From positions 1 to 30,882 of the forward strand of contig CALSCQ010003049.1 of assembly GCA_943704525.1 (NCBI GenBank): a stretch of 30,882 nucleotides of DNA. The letters run 5' to 3'. Shown one piece after another: positions 12,161 through 22,303 of this stretch. This DNA comes from Pigoraptor vietnamica (Eukaryota; Opisthokonta; Filasterea). Under the pieces are notes generated by a model that did no database searches, was not told the DNA's origin, and saw only the letters and a program-made list of their open reading frames with translations. Position 1 is the stretch's first letter, and each line of letters opens with the position of its first letter. The translations under genes and the position numbers were made by a program.

Positions 12161-12232
12161 CGTCAAACCTTGGGCGCGATATTCTGATTGCATGCAATAA
12201 ACCACTTCTGAGCCAGTTGGGCACACCCCTAT

Positions 12233-12238
12233 CACGTG
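12233..12238. promoter_or_regulatory. CACGTG site upstream of the epimerase-GT fusion gene
   Basis: The sequence ATCACGTGC is about 154 bases before the ATG at 12392. It resembles the sites in other promoters of the window. Regulatory use is inferred only. Confidence 0.3.
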
Positions 12239-12391
12239 CGCACCTCTGGTAGTAATTCGCATGTTGAGCCCAAAGGACGAAGAGTCAAGTGGGCTCAACA
12301 TGAACGTCAGCGACATGGGGCTTCCTTGTGGTCAGTTCTTACGCCAGCAATTGAAAGCCACCGTGCATCTAAGTCAAGCTCTTGTCCGAAG

Positions 12392-14832
12392 ATGCGTAAT
12401 TGTGGGCTGTACCGCGTTGTCGCTGTCTTTGCAGCGCTAGCCCTGACTTTCGGCTTGTGGGCATTCAGCTCGACCAGTCAGGGTCCAGCAAGCCTTGTCC
12501 GGCTCGGTGCGTGGGCCGTCGTGCCATTGCTGTGCTCGTCACGAACCGTTGAGTTGCCAGTCCTGTTAGAACGGCGCCCACTGTAATACCGGCTGACACG
12601 GCAACTGCCGAACCAGTCAGTCATGGCTGCAGTTTGCTCTTGACAGCCACGGGAGACTGCCCGACTGCCGGAGGTCGCTATATCGGCTAACGGCGTATGT
12701 CTTTTAACCGACCAACAGAACCGGCAGGGCCGCGGCTTGCGGATGTCACTATGGAGGGAAGTGCCCCATTAACTGACGACGAGATATACATTCTCAGCAT
12801 CACGGCGATGCCCGACAACGATCGTCTTTATGGCTTTCATCCGCCGCAAGACAATTTTACGGACTCGATTTTCCCGGCGAACCGACGGCGGGGGGAGTGC
12901 TATAGGCCGGGCGAAGCGGAGTTTCCTGAAGCGTTCTCTAAAGCGAGGGCGCACTCGTCCGTCATCCTTGTTCTCGGCGGCGGAGGACCATTGGGGCGTG
13001 CTTTTGTGGCGTCCCTGGAGGCGAGCGGCAAGTTCGTGCTGAACGTTCCGTCGAAGAACATGTTGGACGTGCGTTATACATCTCTCTCGTATTATCTCGA
13101 CGACATCTCAATCGAGATTGCGTTTCTTCTCGCGTGGGATTATCAACAATCGGACGAAGAGAACGCTTTCATGACGGCATCCACGGCGTACTACCTGGGT
13201 AACCGCACAATCCCGTTCGTGTTCTTCAGCACGGTGCATGCTGCGCGCGCTGTGGTTCCCTTCGGCGCGGCCAAATCGCTCGCCGAAGCCCGCGTTCTCG
13301 ATGTCGGCGGCCATGTCGTGCGGTTGCCGGACGTGTTTGGCGTGGAAGACTGGCACGTTGGCGATGCGAAGATCCATTACATCGGAACTATCATCAACAA
13401 GTGCGTGCGCGGCGACATGACTCCCGTTGCGGCCGACTTCAAGGTCGCCCAGATGGGCGTGGATCGCGCCACTCTTTTCGCGGATGACGTCGCCGATGCC
13501 CTCGCGCGCTTCTTCTTCTCAGCGGAGGGTTTGTTGACGTCCCGTTTGCCTGCGGTGCTGACGGTTGTGCCCGTGTCCAACCAGTGGGTGACTGTCACGG
13601 ACATCGCGGTTGCAATCAATGCAGGTTGGCGTGCACTTGCGCTACCTGTCGGTGCCGCGGGCACGCCGGAGTCGCGTCGGAAGAACGGACTTATCGGAGA
13701 CCGTCGTCCAAATTGTGTGCCGGCCGAAGTAGTCGCAGCTCTGCGGGCCGCTGTGGCCGTGCAGTCACCCCAACAGAGCGGTGAGAACATGGCACAGTTG
13801 GAGCAGTACGAAGGAGATCTGTTACGAGTCACTCCGTCGGCCACGCTGCGGGACCATTTGTCGGCTCTCATCCGTCTGTACCGCGACCGACGCAACACAT
13901 GGCTTTTCGGCGCGGCAGAGACAAGACCGTACGTCAGCATCATCACAGGCGTTCGAGCGGACGACTATGGCGGCAACATTATGGAGCGTACCCAGGTCGC
14001 TGTTGACCACATTGCGCACTTCTGCGACCGTTACATGGTGTCGTACGAGCTGGTCTTCGTCGAGTGGAACGCGCTGCCCGGCCGATCGTTTGCGCAGGAA
14101 ATCGTCATACCGCCGTCCATGCGCGGCCGCGTACGCGTAATTTCGGTGCCTCCTTCACTACACGCGTCGCTCGGGTGCGGAGCGAAGATGTTGGACATGT
14201 GGGCGAAGAACGTCGGGATGAGACGGGCGCGCGGAGAATACCTGATCAACTTCATCCCCGACTCGCTGTGGGGCGAGGACATCTTTGAGTTGCTCGCATT
14301 GCGCCGACTGTCGCCGGACACGATCTATCTCGCCTACCGCGTAATGGCGGAGTCGCTCATACCCGACGACGTTCATGCGGGCGGGCCCTCCGCCCGTATC
14401 GCCTGGTTGCACGAACACACAGCGAAAGACAGACGCATATACGAGGAAATTACCAGGTTGGGCCGGAATCGACCTCCGAGCGTTCAGCATTATTACCCCG
14501 CGGCCGGGGACTTCGTTATCGCTCATCGTGATGCGATCAGGACCAAGATCCGCGGATACATCGAAACCTGCGACGTGCGCCACATCGACTCGATTTTCGT
14601 TCGACAAGGATTTCACAAGAACTTGTCGCTGTCGTACATGCCGGGCTTTATCTACCACCAGTACCACGCTTCCATGGAGTCGCTGCACTTTCCTGTGGAC
14701 CGCGCGCAACGTTTTGGTGCTCTTCGTAACGCACTATGTGCGGGCGTCGTGATTATGCAACTTTCGCGCCTTGTTGCAACTGACGGTGATTGGGGATTTT
14801 GGAGAGAAGAGTTTGAAGAAAGCGTGCTTTAG
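12392..14832 (+). CDS. Fusion of epimerase-like Rossmann domain and GT-A-like glycosyltransferase, type II membrane
   Basis: Exon 1 (12392-12506) encodes a 38-residue signal anchor (MRNCGLYRVVAVFAALALTF). Exon 2 probably starts at 12719 after a branch site GGCTAACGG and ends at 14832. Phase 1 matches, giving 742 residues; an acceptor at 12728 is also in phase and would drop three residues. An in-frame stop at 12688 argues against simple extension of exon 2. Residues 120-350 form a short-chain/epimerase-like fold with GGGGPLG at 125-131 and an FGAAK segment at about 220, where the usual catalytic Tyr of Y-x-x-x-K is Phe. From about residue 440 (RPYVSIITGVRADDYGGN) a GT-A-like domain follows, with YELVFVEWNALPG, VRVISVPP and AKNVGMRRARGEYLINFIPD, as in a family of uncharacterised eukaryotic and bacterial glycosyltransferases. 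A nucleotide-sugar-linked transfer in the Golgi is inferred; donor and acceptor are unknown. Confidence 0.85.
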
Positions 14833-15809
14833 AGGCGGAATGAAAATCTTATGCTGATTATGTGCCGGCCAGGGGTACTCCCGTGAGTACCCCTGGTGCC
14901 GGCTCTTTGAAGCCAGATCGCGCTCGGTTACCTGGACAGTCCCACCGGTTACCCGCGACCTGGACAGTCATTATTCCCTCACTGGGCATTCTTTATTCAG
15001 TGCGTTGCGTGGTTGCGTCGCTAGGGACTGACTGAGTGCTGCAGGACCCTCCCTAGCCGAATACTGCCGACAGATTGCTAGCTTTTGCCCATCACTTGCT
15101 GGCATCACTGTTACGCACTCACCTTTTCTGACACCACAGTGGCGTCCCGAACTGAGCCGGCTGAACCGACTGACAACGCCGGCCTGACGCAAGAAAGATG
15201 ACGACGCAAAAATCACGTGGCAGTTCGGTTACGTACTGACTGACTGGAGTCCATGGAGCATTGACACCTGTAGGTTCAGCATCGGCTCGGCAGTTTCATA
15301 CGGCCCGGCAGGACTGAGTTCAGATCCCGCTCCGGCCGAGTGTCCGGCGTCGCACTGAGTGCCGTTGATTAGTCTGACCGACCGGCACACTGATGCGCAC
15401 GGCCGGCCAATTTCAGTCGGTGCCGCAGTACTGTCGGCTGCCGTCACAGTGGCCAATCATGACCCGGGCCCGTGCCGGCGCACTGTGGCCCAGCCGGCCG
15501 GCCGACTGTCAGTCGATCAGAGCGCCCGACTGTACTTCAGCCGAGGCCGACGGCGCCACTGAGGTGTGTACAGGCCCACAGACCGGCCCCTTCCGTCAAT
15601 CTCGTGAGCAATGTTCGGTGTTTTCGCCTCATCCTTTAAGCGCGCCGGCACCGGCGGGGCATGCACTGGCGCCGGCCGCCCTGCCGGCACGGAATTCAGT
15701 TATTTAATAATTTGCCATCAGTCTGCGGCCAACTACAGCTTGACGTGTACGTCAGCCGCAACCTCACTAATATGTGACTCGCGGACAAATAGCACTCTTA
15801 CGACACATT
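14833..15809. other. Convergent intergenic region, no gene recognised
   Basis: Nearly 1 kb lies between two convergent genes. It contains a short hairpin just after the + gene (GGGGTACTC at 14872-14880, then GAGTACCCC at 14886-14894). Many ACTG/CAGT and GCCGGC words fill 15000-15700, and a CACGTG lies at 15214-15219 within AATCACGTGG. No open frame on either strand shows recognisable content. The hairpin may mark the 3' end of the upstream transcript. Confidence 0.5.
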
Positions 15810-18036
15810 TTATCCCGGCATCGCGCACTCCACGAGGACTGCCAGCGCGTAGCCTACCCCACGGCACTCCAGCGAGAAATGTTCCGGCGCATTCGAGACC
15901 GGAATATCACACCGAGTACGCCCAACGCAGGCGGCGGCCACAATCGATCGCGCCGCAGGAGTGCTGCACAGCGGATTCTCCTCGAACCAGGGACAGTAGC
16001 CGCGAGGGTTGCCGAAACTAGCGAAGAGAATGTCCGATATCGGTTGGTTGTTCGCGCACGCGATCGTCATGTTACGCGGCGTTTCGTCCGAGATGCTCAT
16101 ATACTCGAACCCGCACCCAACGCTGCTATTTGCTACCAAATCGACGCCCGCAAACGACGGCATACCGGCGTCTGCCATTATAGACATTCGCAATCCGGGC
16201 GTGGCCACGCGATACTCGAGAATGCGGTCCGACCACGTCGACTCAGACCCAACGAACGCAGCAGCCCGCATGCAGATCTCTTGTTCGAGCAACGAGAAGT
16301 AATAATTGCCGGCGGCGTCTGTTAACGAGGGCGAGTCGTCATAACGGACGATTTCGTTGTAGCCGCGGCTCGTGACGATAGCAGCGTCTTCGTCGCTGAA
16401 GCGCACGCTGGCCATGTAGATGGGCCATTCCGTTGGCGGCGAGTCGTCCGGGCCACGAATTCCCCACGCAGCGAGAACAATGCCGTCCAGCGCATCGAGT
16501 AGCGTGTCGAGCGAAACGGAGTCGACACAGGCCTTCCGCTTGGTGCAATCCGGCGGTGCCGACGCATTATCAGCCTTCCGCCAGTGCAGCGCAATGTAGG
16601 GGCGCCCTCCGAATGCACGCAAAAGGAAGAGTTCGGCGGCGTTTCTAATCGACGGCGCATGAATTAGCATGCGCACTGCTCGAAGATGTTCGTCGCGAAG
16701 TCGTAAACCGTAGTGGATCATCGTTGAAGATGAAAGCTGGTACGCCCCAGTGCCGACGTTTCGAAAGCAGTACGCCAACACAATAAAACGGGATGACTGG
16801 TGCTCCCGCCGCAGAGTTGCGCTGATCTCACGGGCGTTGCAAGAGTAGGGGAGGTGATCGGGGTCCGATGTTGCATTGAGAATGTGCCGTATGGACGAAA
16901 CGCCGAGCGCCCGCTGGTAAACTCTCCAAGTAGAAGCCGCCGTGTCGGCGGTACCGCTCATCCACAGCACGTCTACGACACGATCCTCCCAATACTCCAA
17001 AAAGTCGGCGAAACGAATCATCCGCGGCGCCGTGGGGGCATTCGAAAGCGCGATCAAGTCGAACGAATGCTCGACTTCGTATTGATGATCGGCGCCTGCA
17101 GCGCCGACGATGTGGAGATAGTGTGCGCGAAAGAATGGCAGCACGAGGGTGCGGTTGAGAGCGACGGCGAGCTTGATAGCTTGAATGAACGAGTAGTACT
17201 GGTTGTTCGGCCCGTACACCGGGATACCGTACAGAAAGCGCTCGTCTGGTGCAGGGCGGCGAACCAGCTTCCCAAAGTTGGCGCTCTCGACGTAGCTCGA
17301 AAGAATTTCAAACCAACGCGGCGAAACTGGTGTTTCTCTCGGAACGGCTAGCGCTGCAATGGAAAAAATGCAACAAAGACGCGCGCCAAGTCAGCACAAT
17401 CGTTGACAGGCGGTGGCGATATTATACAAACAAAATCAAAACAACTGGCAGAAGGAAGAAAAGGTGTCGCAGGGACCGTGCACGACTCAGCAGAGATTCA
17501 AATTTGTCGACTACCCTGACACGGTACTGAACTGGCTCAGTTCTCTCAGTACAGTACGCCGGCGGCGGTTGCCATGGCGGCACCGGCTTAGGTAGTCGCT
17601 CACAATTTACAAAAGCCGGCATCAGCCCTGACGTCTCGTTCTGAGGTAGTTTGCGTGAGATGCCCTCTGCATCCTCGAACTGAAGTTACCATCAATGTCA
17701 GCCATACGATTCGGACAACTGAACAGTTAACTCGGATATCATTACACGGTCGCGAGACTGCCACTGAATCGGCAACTTCACGGCCCAGCCGGCCGCGGCT
17801 TACGGGCCAGTGCCGGAGCGACTGCCGGCATGGCATCGCCTTACCTCCATAAGTGTCGCCTGCTTGCTGTTGGCAGACGGGTCTCCATTCAGACGCAAAT
17901 CAAAAATACTCGGCCCGCCCGGTGAGCAGTTGAATTCGAACGCCGAGTACGCAATTACGACAAGTAGCACGGCCGTGACGAATGCAATGCGCAAGCGATG
18001 TACTGACAATCGCGAGTAGATTGCTGAGCACACCAT
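15810..18036 (-). CDS. O-fucosyltransferase-like domain fused to SUEL-type galactose-binding lectin
   Basis: The main exon runs from 17353 (after a strong acceptor TTTTTTCCATTGCAG) to the TAA at 15810 and encodes about 513 residues. Its N-terminal part has YGPNNQYYSFIQAIKLAVAL and NRTLVLPFF, typical of PF10250 O-fucosyltransferases, and later RPYIALHWRKADN (the H-x-R-x-x-D motif) and FVGSESTWSD. The last ~95 residues form a SUEL/rhamnose-binding lectin domain: MTIACANNQPISDILFASFG, then a Cys-rich core ending in ECRGVGYALAVLVECA. A likely first exon, 18036-17845, encodes a signal anchor (LRIAFVTAVLLVVIAYSAF) and ends at a good donor. It is phase 0 whereas the main exon needs phase 1, so an unrecognised small exon probably lies between 17844 and 17354. 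The protein would transfer fucose or bind galactose/rhamnose-bearing glycans in the secretory pathway. The promoter is shared with dephospho-CoA kinase. Confidence 0.78.
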
Positions 18037-18386
18037 CTTTCCTTCTTTCAACTGAAGGGGCCTGAAAATAAAAAGTTACACAGCCTTAGAAAGCACGCCG
18101 AGCGCCGCGGCCCTGAAGGACGCACGTGACCGGCCCAGCCCAGCAATCACGTGATCGATTTTTGGCAGGCTTCCGTGGGTCAGAAGGGTCAGAGTGTTCC
18201 TTTTCTCGCCAGTACCCCATGTCGTGGCGGCCGTGTCGTGGCATCCTATTGTGCGGTGTTCGTGAGAGGGAGCTATTGCGCCCGCCCATTGCGGCAATCT
18301 TTAAGCGAGACCGTGCTCCTTCACAGAAACTGCATCGAGGGTAACAGTCCTGACGCCGCCGGACCGGCGCCAGTCCTCCGAGGCCC
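18037..18386. promoter_or_regulatory. Divergent promoter between the lectin fusion gene and dephospho-CoA kinase
   Basis: This 350-bp spacer separates start codons on opposite strands. It carries CACGTG at 18123-18128 and a fully palindromic TCACGTGA at 18147-18154. No other coding content is recognised. Bidirectional promoter use is inferred from layout. Confidence 0.45.
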
Positions 18387-19935
18387 ATGAAGATCGTCGG
18401 ACTCACAGGTGGGCACGCAGCTACCTTCAAACCGTTGTTAATCCCCTCTAGTTTGCTTCATCTCATTGGTGTTTTGGCCTTTTGGCAAGTGCAGGCGGCA
18501 TTGCGTCAGGCAAGAGCACTGTTTCGGCCATTCTCGAGAAGCACAATGTGCCCATCGTGGATGCCGACCGCGTCGCGCGCGAAGGTTCGTGTTATGTCGT
18601 GTCGTGCTTTTGAACTTCATTCGAGTATTTTATGTGTTGCAAAACTGAAACGGCCTTGTTTTATGCGTCTCAACTGTTGTGTACGCAAGCTGATGTTGAC
18701 GCACACGGTGCGCGCAGTGGTCGAGCCCGGCCGGCCCGCATGGAAGGCCATCGTGCGTGAGTTTGGTGAGGGCGTGCTGAAAAGCAACAGGGAGTTGGAC
18801 CGCGACAAGCTCGGCCAGATCATTTTTGCCGACGCGACGAAGCGAGCGGTGCTCAACCGTTGCACGCACCCCTTTGTGTTCCGCGAGATGCTCAAGCAAA
18901 TAGCATGGCACTTCCTGTCGGGTGCGTTCGCCGGCTGTGCTCGGAGTTGCCGCATGCGGCGAGTGGCCGCTGTGGGGTTGCCGATAGGTTCACATTACCA
19001 CACACGCTCGCGTGGTCGCCCACTGGAGCGGGTTGCTCCTATGCATTCTGCCCCACAACTTCTCTCAACCCAATCCACACGTTGGTCTATTATTCGCTGC
19101 TTACGACCGTTATGTGTGTCACAGGGAAGAGGCTTATTGTCTTGGATGTGCCGCTGCTGTTTGAGACCGGTAAGGCGCTGAGAATGGTCAACGAAACGCT
19201 CGTGGTGTACTGGTGAGTGTGCTCTGCACGCGATTTATGTGTGTTGGTGTGAGCGTCGTCGAACGTGCGCGAAGTGTTCTCGGAATGGAGTAGTGTGGCA
19301 TGTGTTCTGTGCCATCGCATACTGGAGGCGATGTGCTTAGAGGTGTGCGCTGTGAGAATGTGACAGTGGAAGTCAATACAACAGTGCGCATTCCGAGAGG
19401 TAACCCCATCGTCCGACCGCAGCACGCCCGCGGTGCAGCTTCAACGGCTGATGGAGCGGAACCAATTGAGCGAAGAGGATGCACGACAACGCATTGCGGC
19501 GCAGATGCCACTCGACGAAAAGCGGCGTCGCGCGGACCGAGTCATCGACAATTCCGGGACGAGGGAAGAGGTGCGTGCGTCTTTGTGTTTGTGTGCAGTT
19601 GGGTGAGGCGTCTCTACATCGGACGAAGGAAGTTGCATGTCGTGCTTGTGCTTTCTATGTGTTGTTCACTTCAACGGGACGAGAAAAGAAATGTGTGTCT
19701 TGTGTATTTCGAGTGCCCACTTACATGGGAGGGGAGGCGGGATTGTGTGTAGGGGTGTTGAGATCGTTCGAACGTGAATGGCAGCGCCCTCCTTGCTTAA
19801 CGTGTTACGTCGCAGCTGGTTGTCAACGTGCTTGAGGCACTGGAAGCGATGACTCCACGATTCACGCTGACATCCGTCCACGTCGCCCTCGCACTCGCCG
19901 CTGTCACTGCAGCACTCGTGTGGGTCTGGAAATGA
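18387..19935 (+). CDS. Dephospho-CoA kinase with C-terminal membrane anchor, six exons
   Basis: It phosphorylates dephospho-CoA with ATP, the last step of coenzyme A synthesis. The exons are 18387-18408, 18495-18584, 18718-18921, 19125-19212, 19423-19570 and 19816-19935. All introns are GT-AG and all phases match, giving 223 residues. The P-loop GGIASGKST lies at residues 8-16, split by intron 1. DADRVARE is the family's conserved acidic/Arg motif. [28 protein letters not shown] and DRVIDNSGT follow the CoaE/DCAKD order closely. The last exon adds a hydrophobic helix (about residues 203-222, ending WVWK), suggesting tail anchoring in a membrane such as ER or mitochondrial outer membrane. The gene is convergent with the JMJD5-like gene, with only 113 bases between stops. 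It looks like a housekeeping gene inside the glycan cluster. Identification is secure. Confidence 0.94.
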
Positions 19936-20048
19936 AAGCGTGAAAAAGCGATATCGTCGATCGACATTCGCGCACCCTGTGCAAGTGAACGCGCGACCGG
20001 GCTGCCCAAAACTGATAGTTGTGCCGTGCGGGCCCATCAATAGCGCCA

Positions 20049-21908
20049 TCACCCGTCCATCGACCACCAGAAGCTCACGCTGAAGCTGACGTCGAGTGAG
20101 CGCACGTAGTGCCACACGCGCGGCGGAATGTAAAGCATGTCGCCCTCGGATAGGACGCACTCGACGTAAGGCGCCTCCTGGAAGAGCGGGAAGCGCTGGT
20201 TGTCCGGATTGTCCAGGTCCACCTGCACTTCAGAACATGAGACGACAAGGAGGAGGGACCAGTACGTGCATATATCACACGAATCCGCATCAGACAAATC
20301 GCGCACGCAACCGAACCAAGCAGCACACCGCCACGCCGCACCTGGCTCGTGTTCGACATCATGCCCTCTCGCGGATAGAGCGCGGCCGAGTGCTCCTCGG
20401 CGTACAAACGCACGTACTTGCGTCCCACCACCTGCGCAAGCAGATTGTGCTTGGGGTCGGTGTGCAGCGGCGAGACCGTCCCCGCCGGGCCAAACCACGC
20501 GTTGATGTCGACGCCGTCGTTCACGCCGCCGTCGCCGTCATGTCCGTCGCCCCGCAACAGGCAGTAGTCGGGGACGGCAATGTCCCTGCGCAATTCAGGC
20601 ACCTGCGAAAGCCCACATTTCAGAAACGGTCACATGGATTGGGGATGTCACCGAGGTGAGAAGAGGCGCAGTGACATTCGACAGAAGGGGGCATCCTCGG
20701 ATCAGCTCAAATCATATACGGTTGTCCATCGACTCCACTAAGGGGGGGTTGGGGGGATCCTAAGAGAAAGAGCGGGGCCACACCGCAGCATGCCTGCACT
20801 CACCTGTGCGAAGAGAGAGTGCTGCGCTAGATATCCCACAGGCGCACCGGGTGACCCTCCGATCGCATCGCGGGGACGGACGTGCAAGTCCACAAACTCG
20901 CGGAACGGCATCAGCCGCTGCGACCATCCCTCGTCCGTGTACTTGGACCCGACCTCGATGGGGACCGTGCGGTGCCCTGCGACGGCCACCAGGTAGTCGG
21001 CGTCGGCCCACCGGCGGCTTTCGAGAGCAGGCCAGTGTTCGATACAGCCCGTCAGCACGAGCGGTGTGCGCGGCAACACCGCATTCACTAGAAACCCCTC
21101 GAGCGACGGCACGCACTCGCGCCGAATGGCGCGCGCTGGGTCGACCGATGGCCCTGCGCGCTGGAGTCCCCTTAAAACGGCGACGTCCGCCGCGTGTTGC
21201 TGAGCGTTGCACGTGGGACCAAGCGCCCGACGTCCTGCATTCACGCCGCTCGGCACCCGCTGATCTGAGGCATCGCCCTCCACCAGCATCGGTGTTGCGC
21301 CGTCCCCTTCAAGCACATCTTCTTCGGCATTGTCGTCCGCGCGTGACCGTTTGTGCGTGCTGCCGCCACACAAGCGTCTCTGGAGTTCGGTCGCAAGGCT
21401 CGACAGCGCGTCCACACCCTCCGGCAATCGAAGCGGTGCACCCATGAGGAGTCCGAGATCGCACCAGCGAATTGCGTCTTCATCGCGTCCCAGCAGCGCC
21501 TTCGCAACCGCACAAACGGCTGCTGCGCGCGCGTAACACGTGCGCCACGCCGTCGGCACGTCCTTCCAGTGGCCGATGTAGAATTGCTCATGGCATGCGT
21601 CCGCAACAGCCGAACCCAACGTGACGCAGTGTTCGAGCTGCGCGCGCACGTCCGCGTCGTCCGCAACAACAGCGGTTGCCGCGCTTATCAGCGCCGTTGT
21701 CGCGCCACTAAGGAGAACGTGCACGGCTTCTCCGCCAACGCGCGACAGTTCTGCGCTCCTCCGTCACAATTGATCAGACGGAGACAAAAACACAAAAGAC
21801 CCCCTTCCCCCCCTCCCCCCCCCGAGCCGCGAAACCACAACACAGACAATTGCGTTACTCACCAGCGGGTTCGACAGGCGACGAAAGGAGCTTCAAACAC
21901 ACGTCCAT
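20049..21908 (-). CDS. JMJD5: JMJD5/KDM8-like JmjC 2-oxoglutarate dioxygenase, four exons
   Basis: The exons are 21908-21863, 21750-20804, 20602-20342 and 20222-20049. The introns are GT-AG with consistent phases (1, 0, 0), giving 475 residues against 416 in human. The N-terminal helical region contains [20 protein letters not shown] and [11 protein letters not shown], characteristic of JMJD5. A variable acidic linker follows (about residues 130-190). The cupin core has [18 protein letters not shown], giving iron ligands His378 and Asp380, GRKYVRLY with a basic residue at 393, and WHYVRSLD giving His456, ending in SVSFWWS. Human JMJD5 is an arginyl C3-hydroxylase with debated peptidase/demethylase roles, acting mainly in the nucleus. 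Exon 1 is only 46 bases, and its ATG is chosen because splice phase and donor (GGTGAGTAAC) fit. It is convergent with dephospho-CoA kinase. Identification is secure. Confidence 0.95.
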
Positions 21909-21944
21909 GGTGTAACGGCCGCTCACCTTGATGTCTGTAGCGCC

Positions 21945-21994
21945 TTTATATTTACTTCTTGGGTCTTGGGTCTGAGGAATTGGCTGAACACGTG
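21945..21994 (-). promoter_or_regulatory. CACGTG and TATA-like core promoter of the JMJD5-like gene
   Basis: On the minus strand CACGTG (21994-21989) is followed about 40 bases later by AATATAAA (TATAAA at 21950-21945). The start codon lies about 37 bases further at 21908. The spacing is plausible for an activator site plus core promoter, though the TATA-to-ATG distance leaves a very short leader. Confidence 0.4.
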
Positions 21995-22303
21995 ATTAGT
22001 GGGTGGCGGGGCGCGCCGCCGGTGTACTGACGGCCGGCCGCCCGGCCGCCGGGTGCCGGCGTGCACACCACCGGATCTGCCTTCGGCTTTCCGACAACGG
22101 CTATCTATGTGCTCTACGGAACCAAGCACTTTTTGCATCGGCGTCCATCGCTAAGCCGGGATCTATAATACTGAATTGGTGTCGGTCATACAGTGTGATT
22201 GACAGCCGCGGTGCAGCCGTCAGTGTACCCCTCTGCTACCGATACCTACCGGCGCAAGATTTGTCTGAGTGCAATGTGCCTCATACATATTATAAAGTCG
22301 ACC
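21995..22303. other. Intergenic region, no gene recognised
   Basis: This region is GC-rich at 22003-22065, with dense GGCCGG/CCGGCC words, and then mixed. TATAAAG occurs near 22290 on the + strand just outside the GT49 stop codon. No coding content is seen. It serves as 3' flank of the GT49 gene and distal 5' flank of the JMJD5-like gene. Confidence 0.45.

Noticed and set aside
14872-14894. Rho-independent bacterial terminator
   Set aside because: The GGGGTACTC/GAGTACCCC hairpin lacks a following T-run and the locus is eukaryotic with spliceosomal introns.
20806-21447. + strand open frame of 213 codons
   Set aside because: It is antisense to JMJD5 exon 2 and Arg/Pro-rich without motifs.
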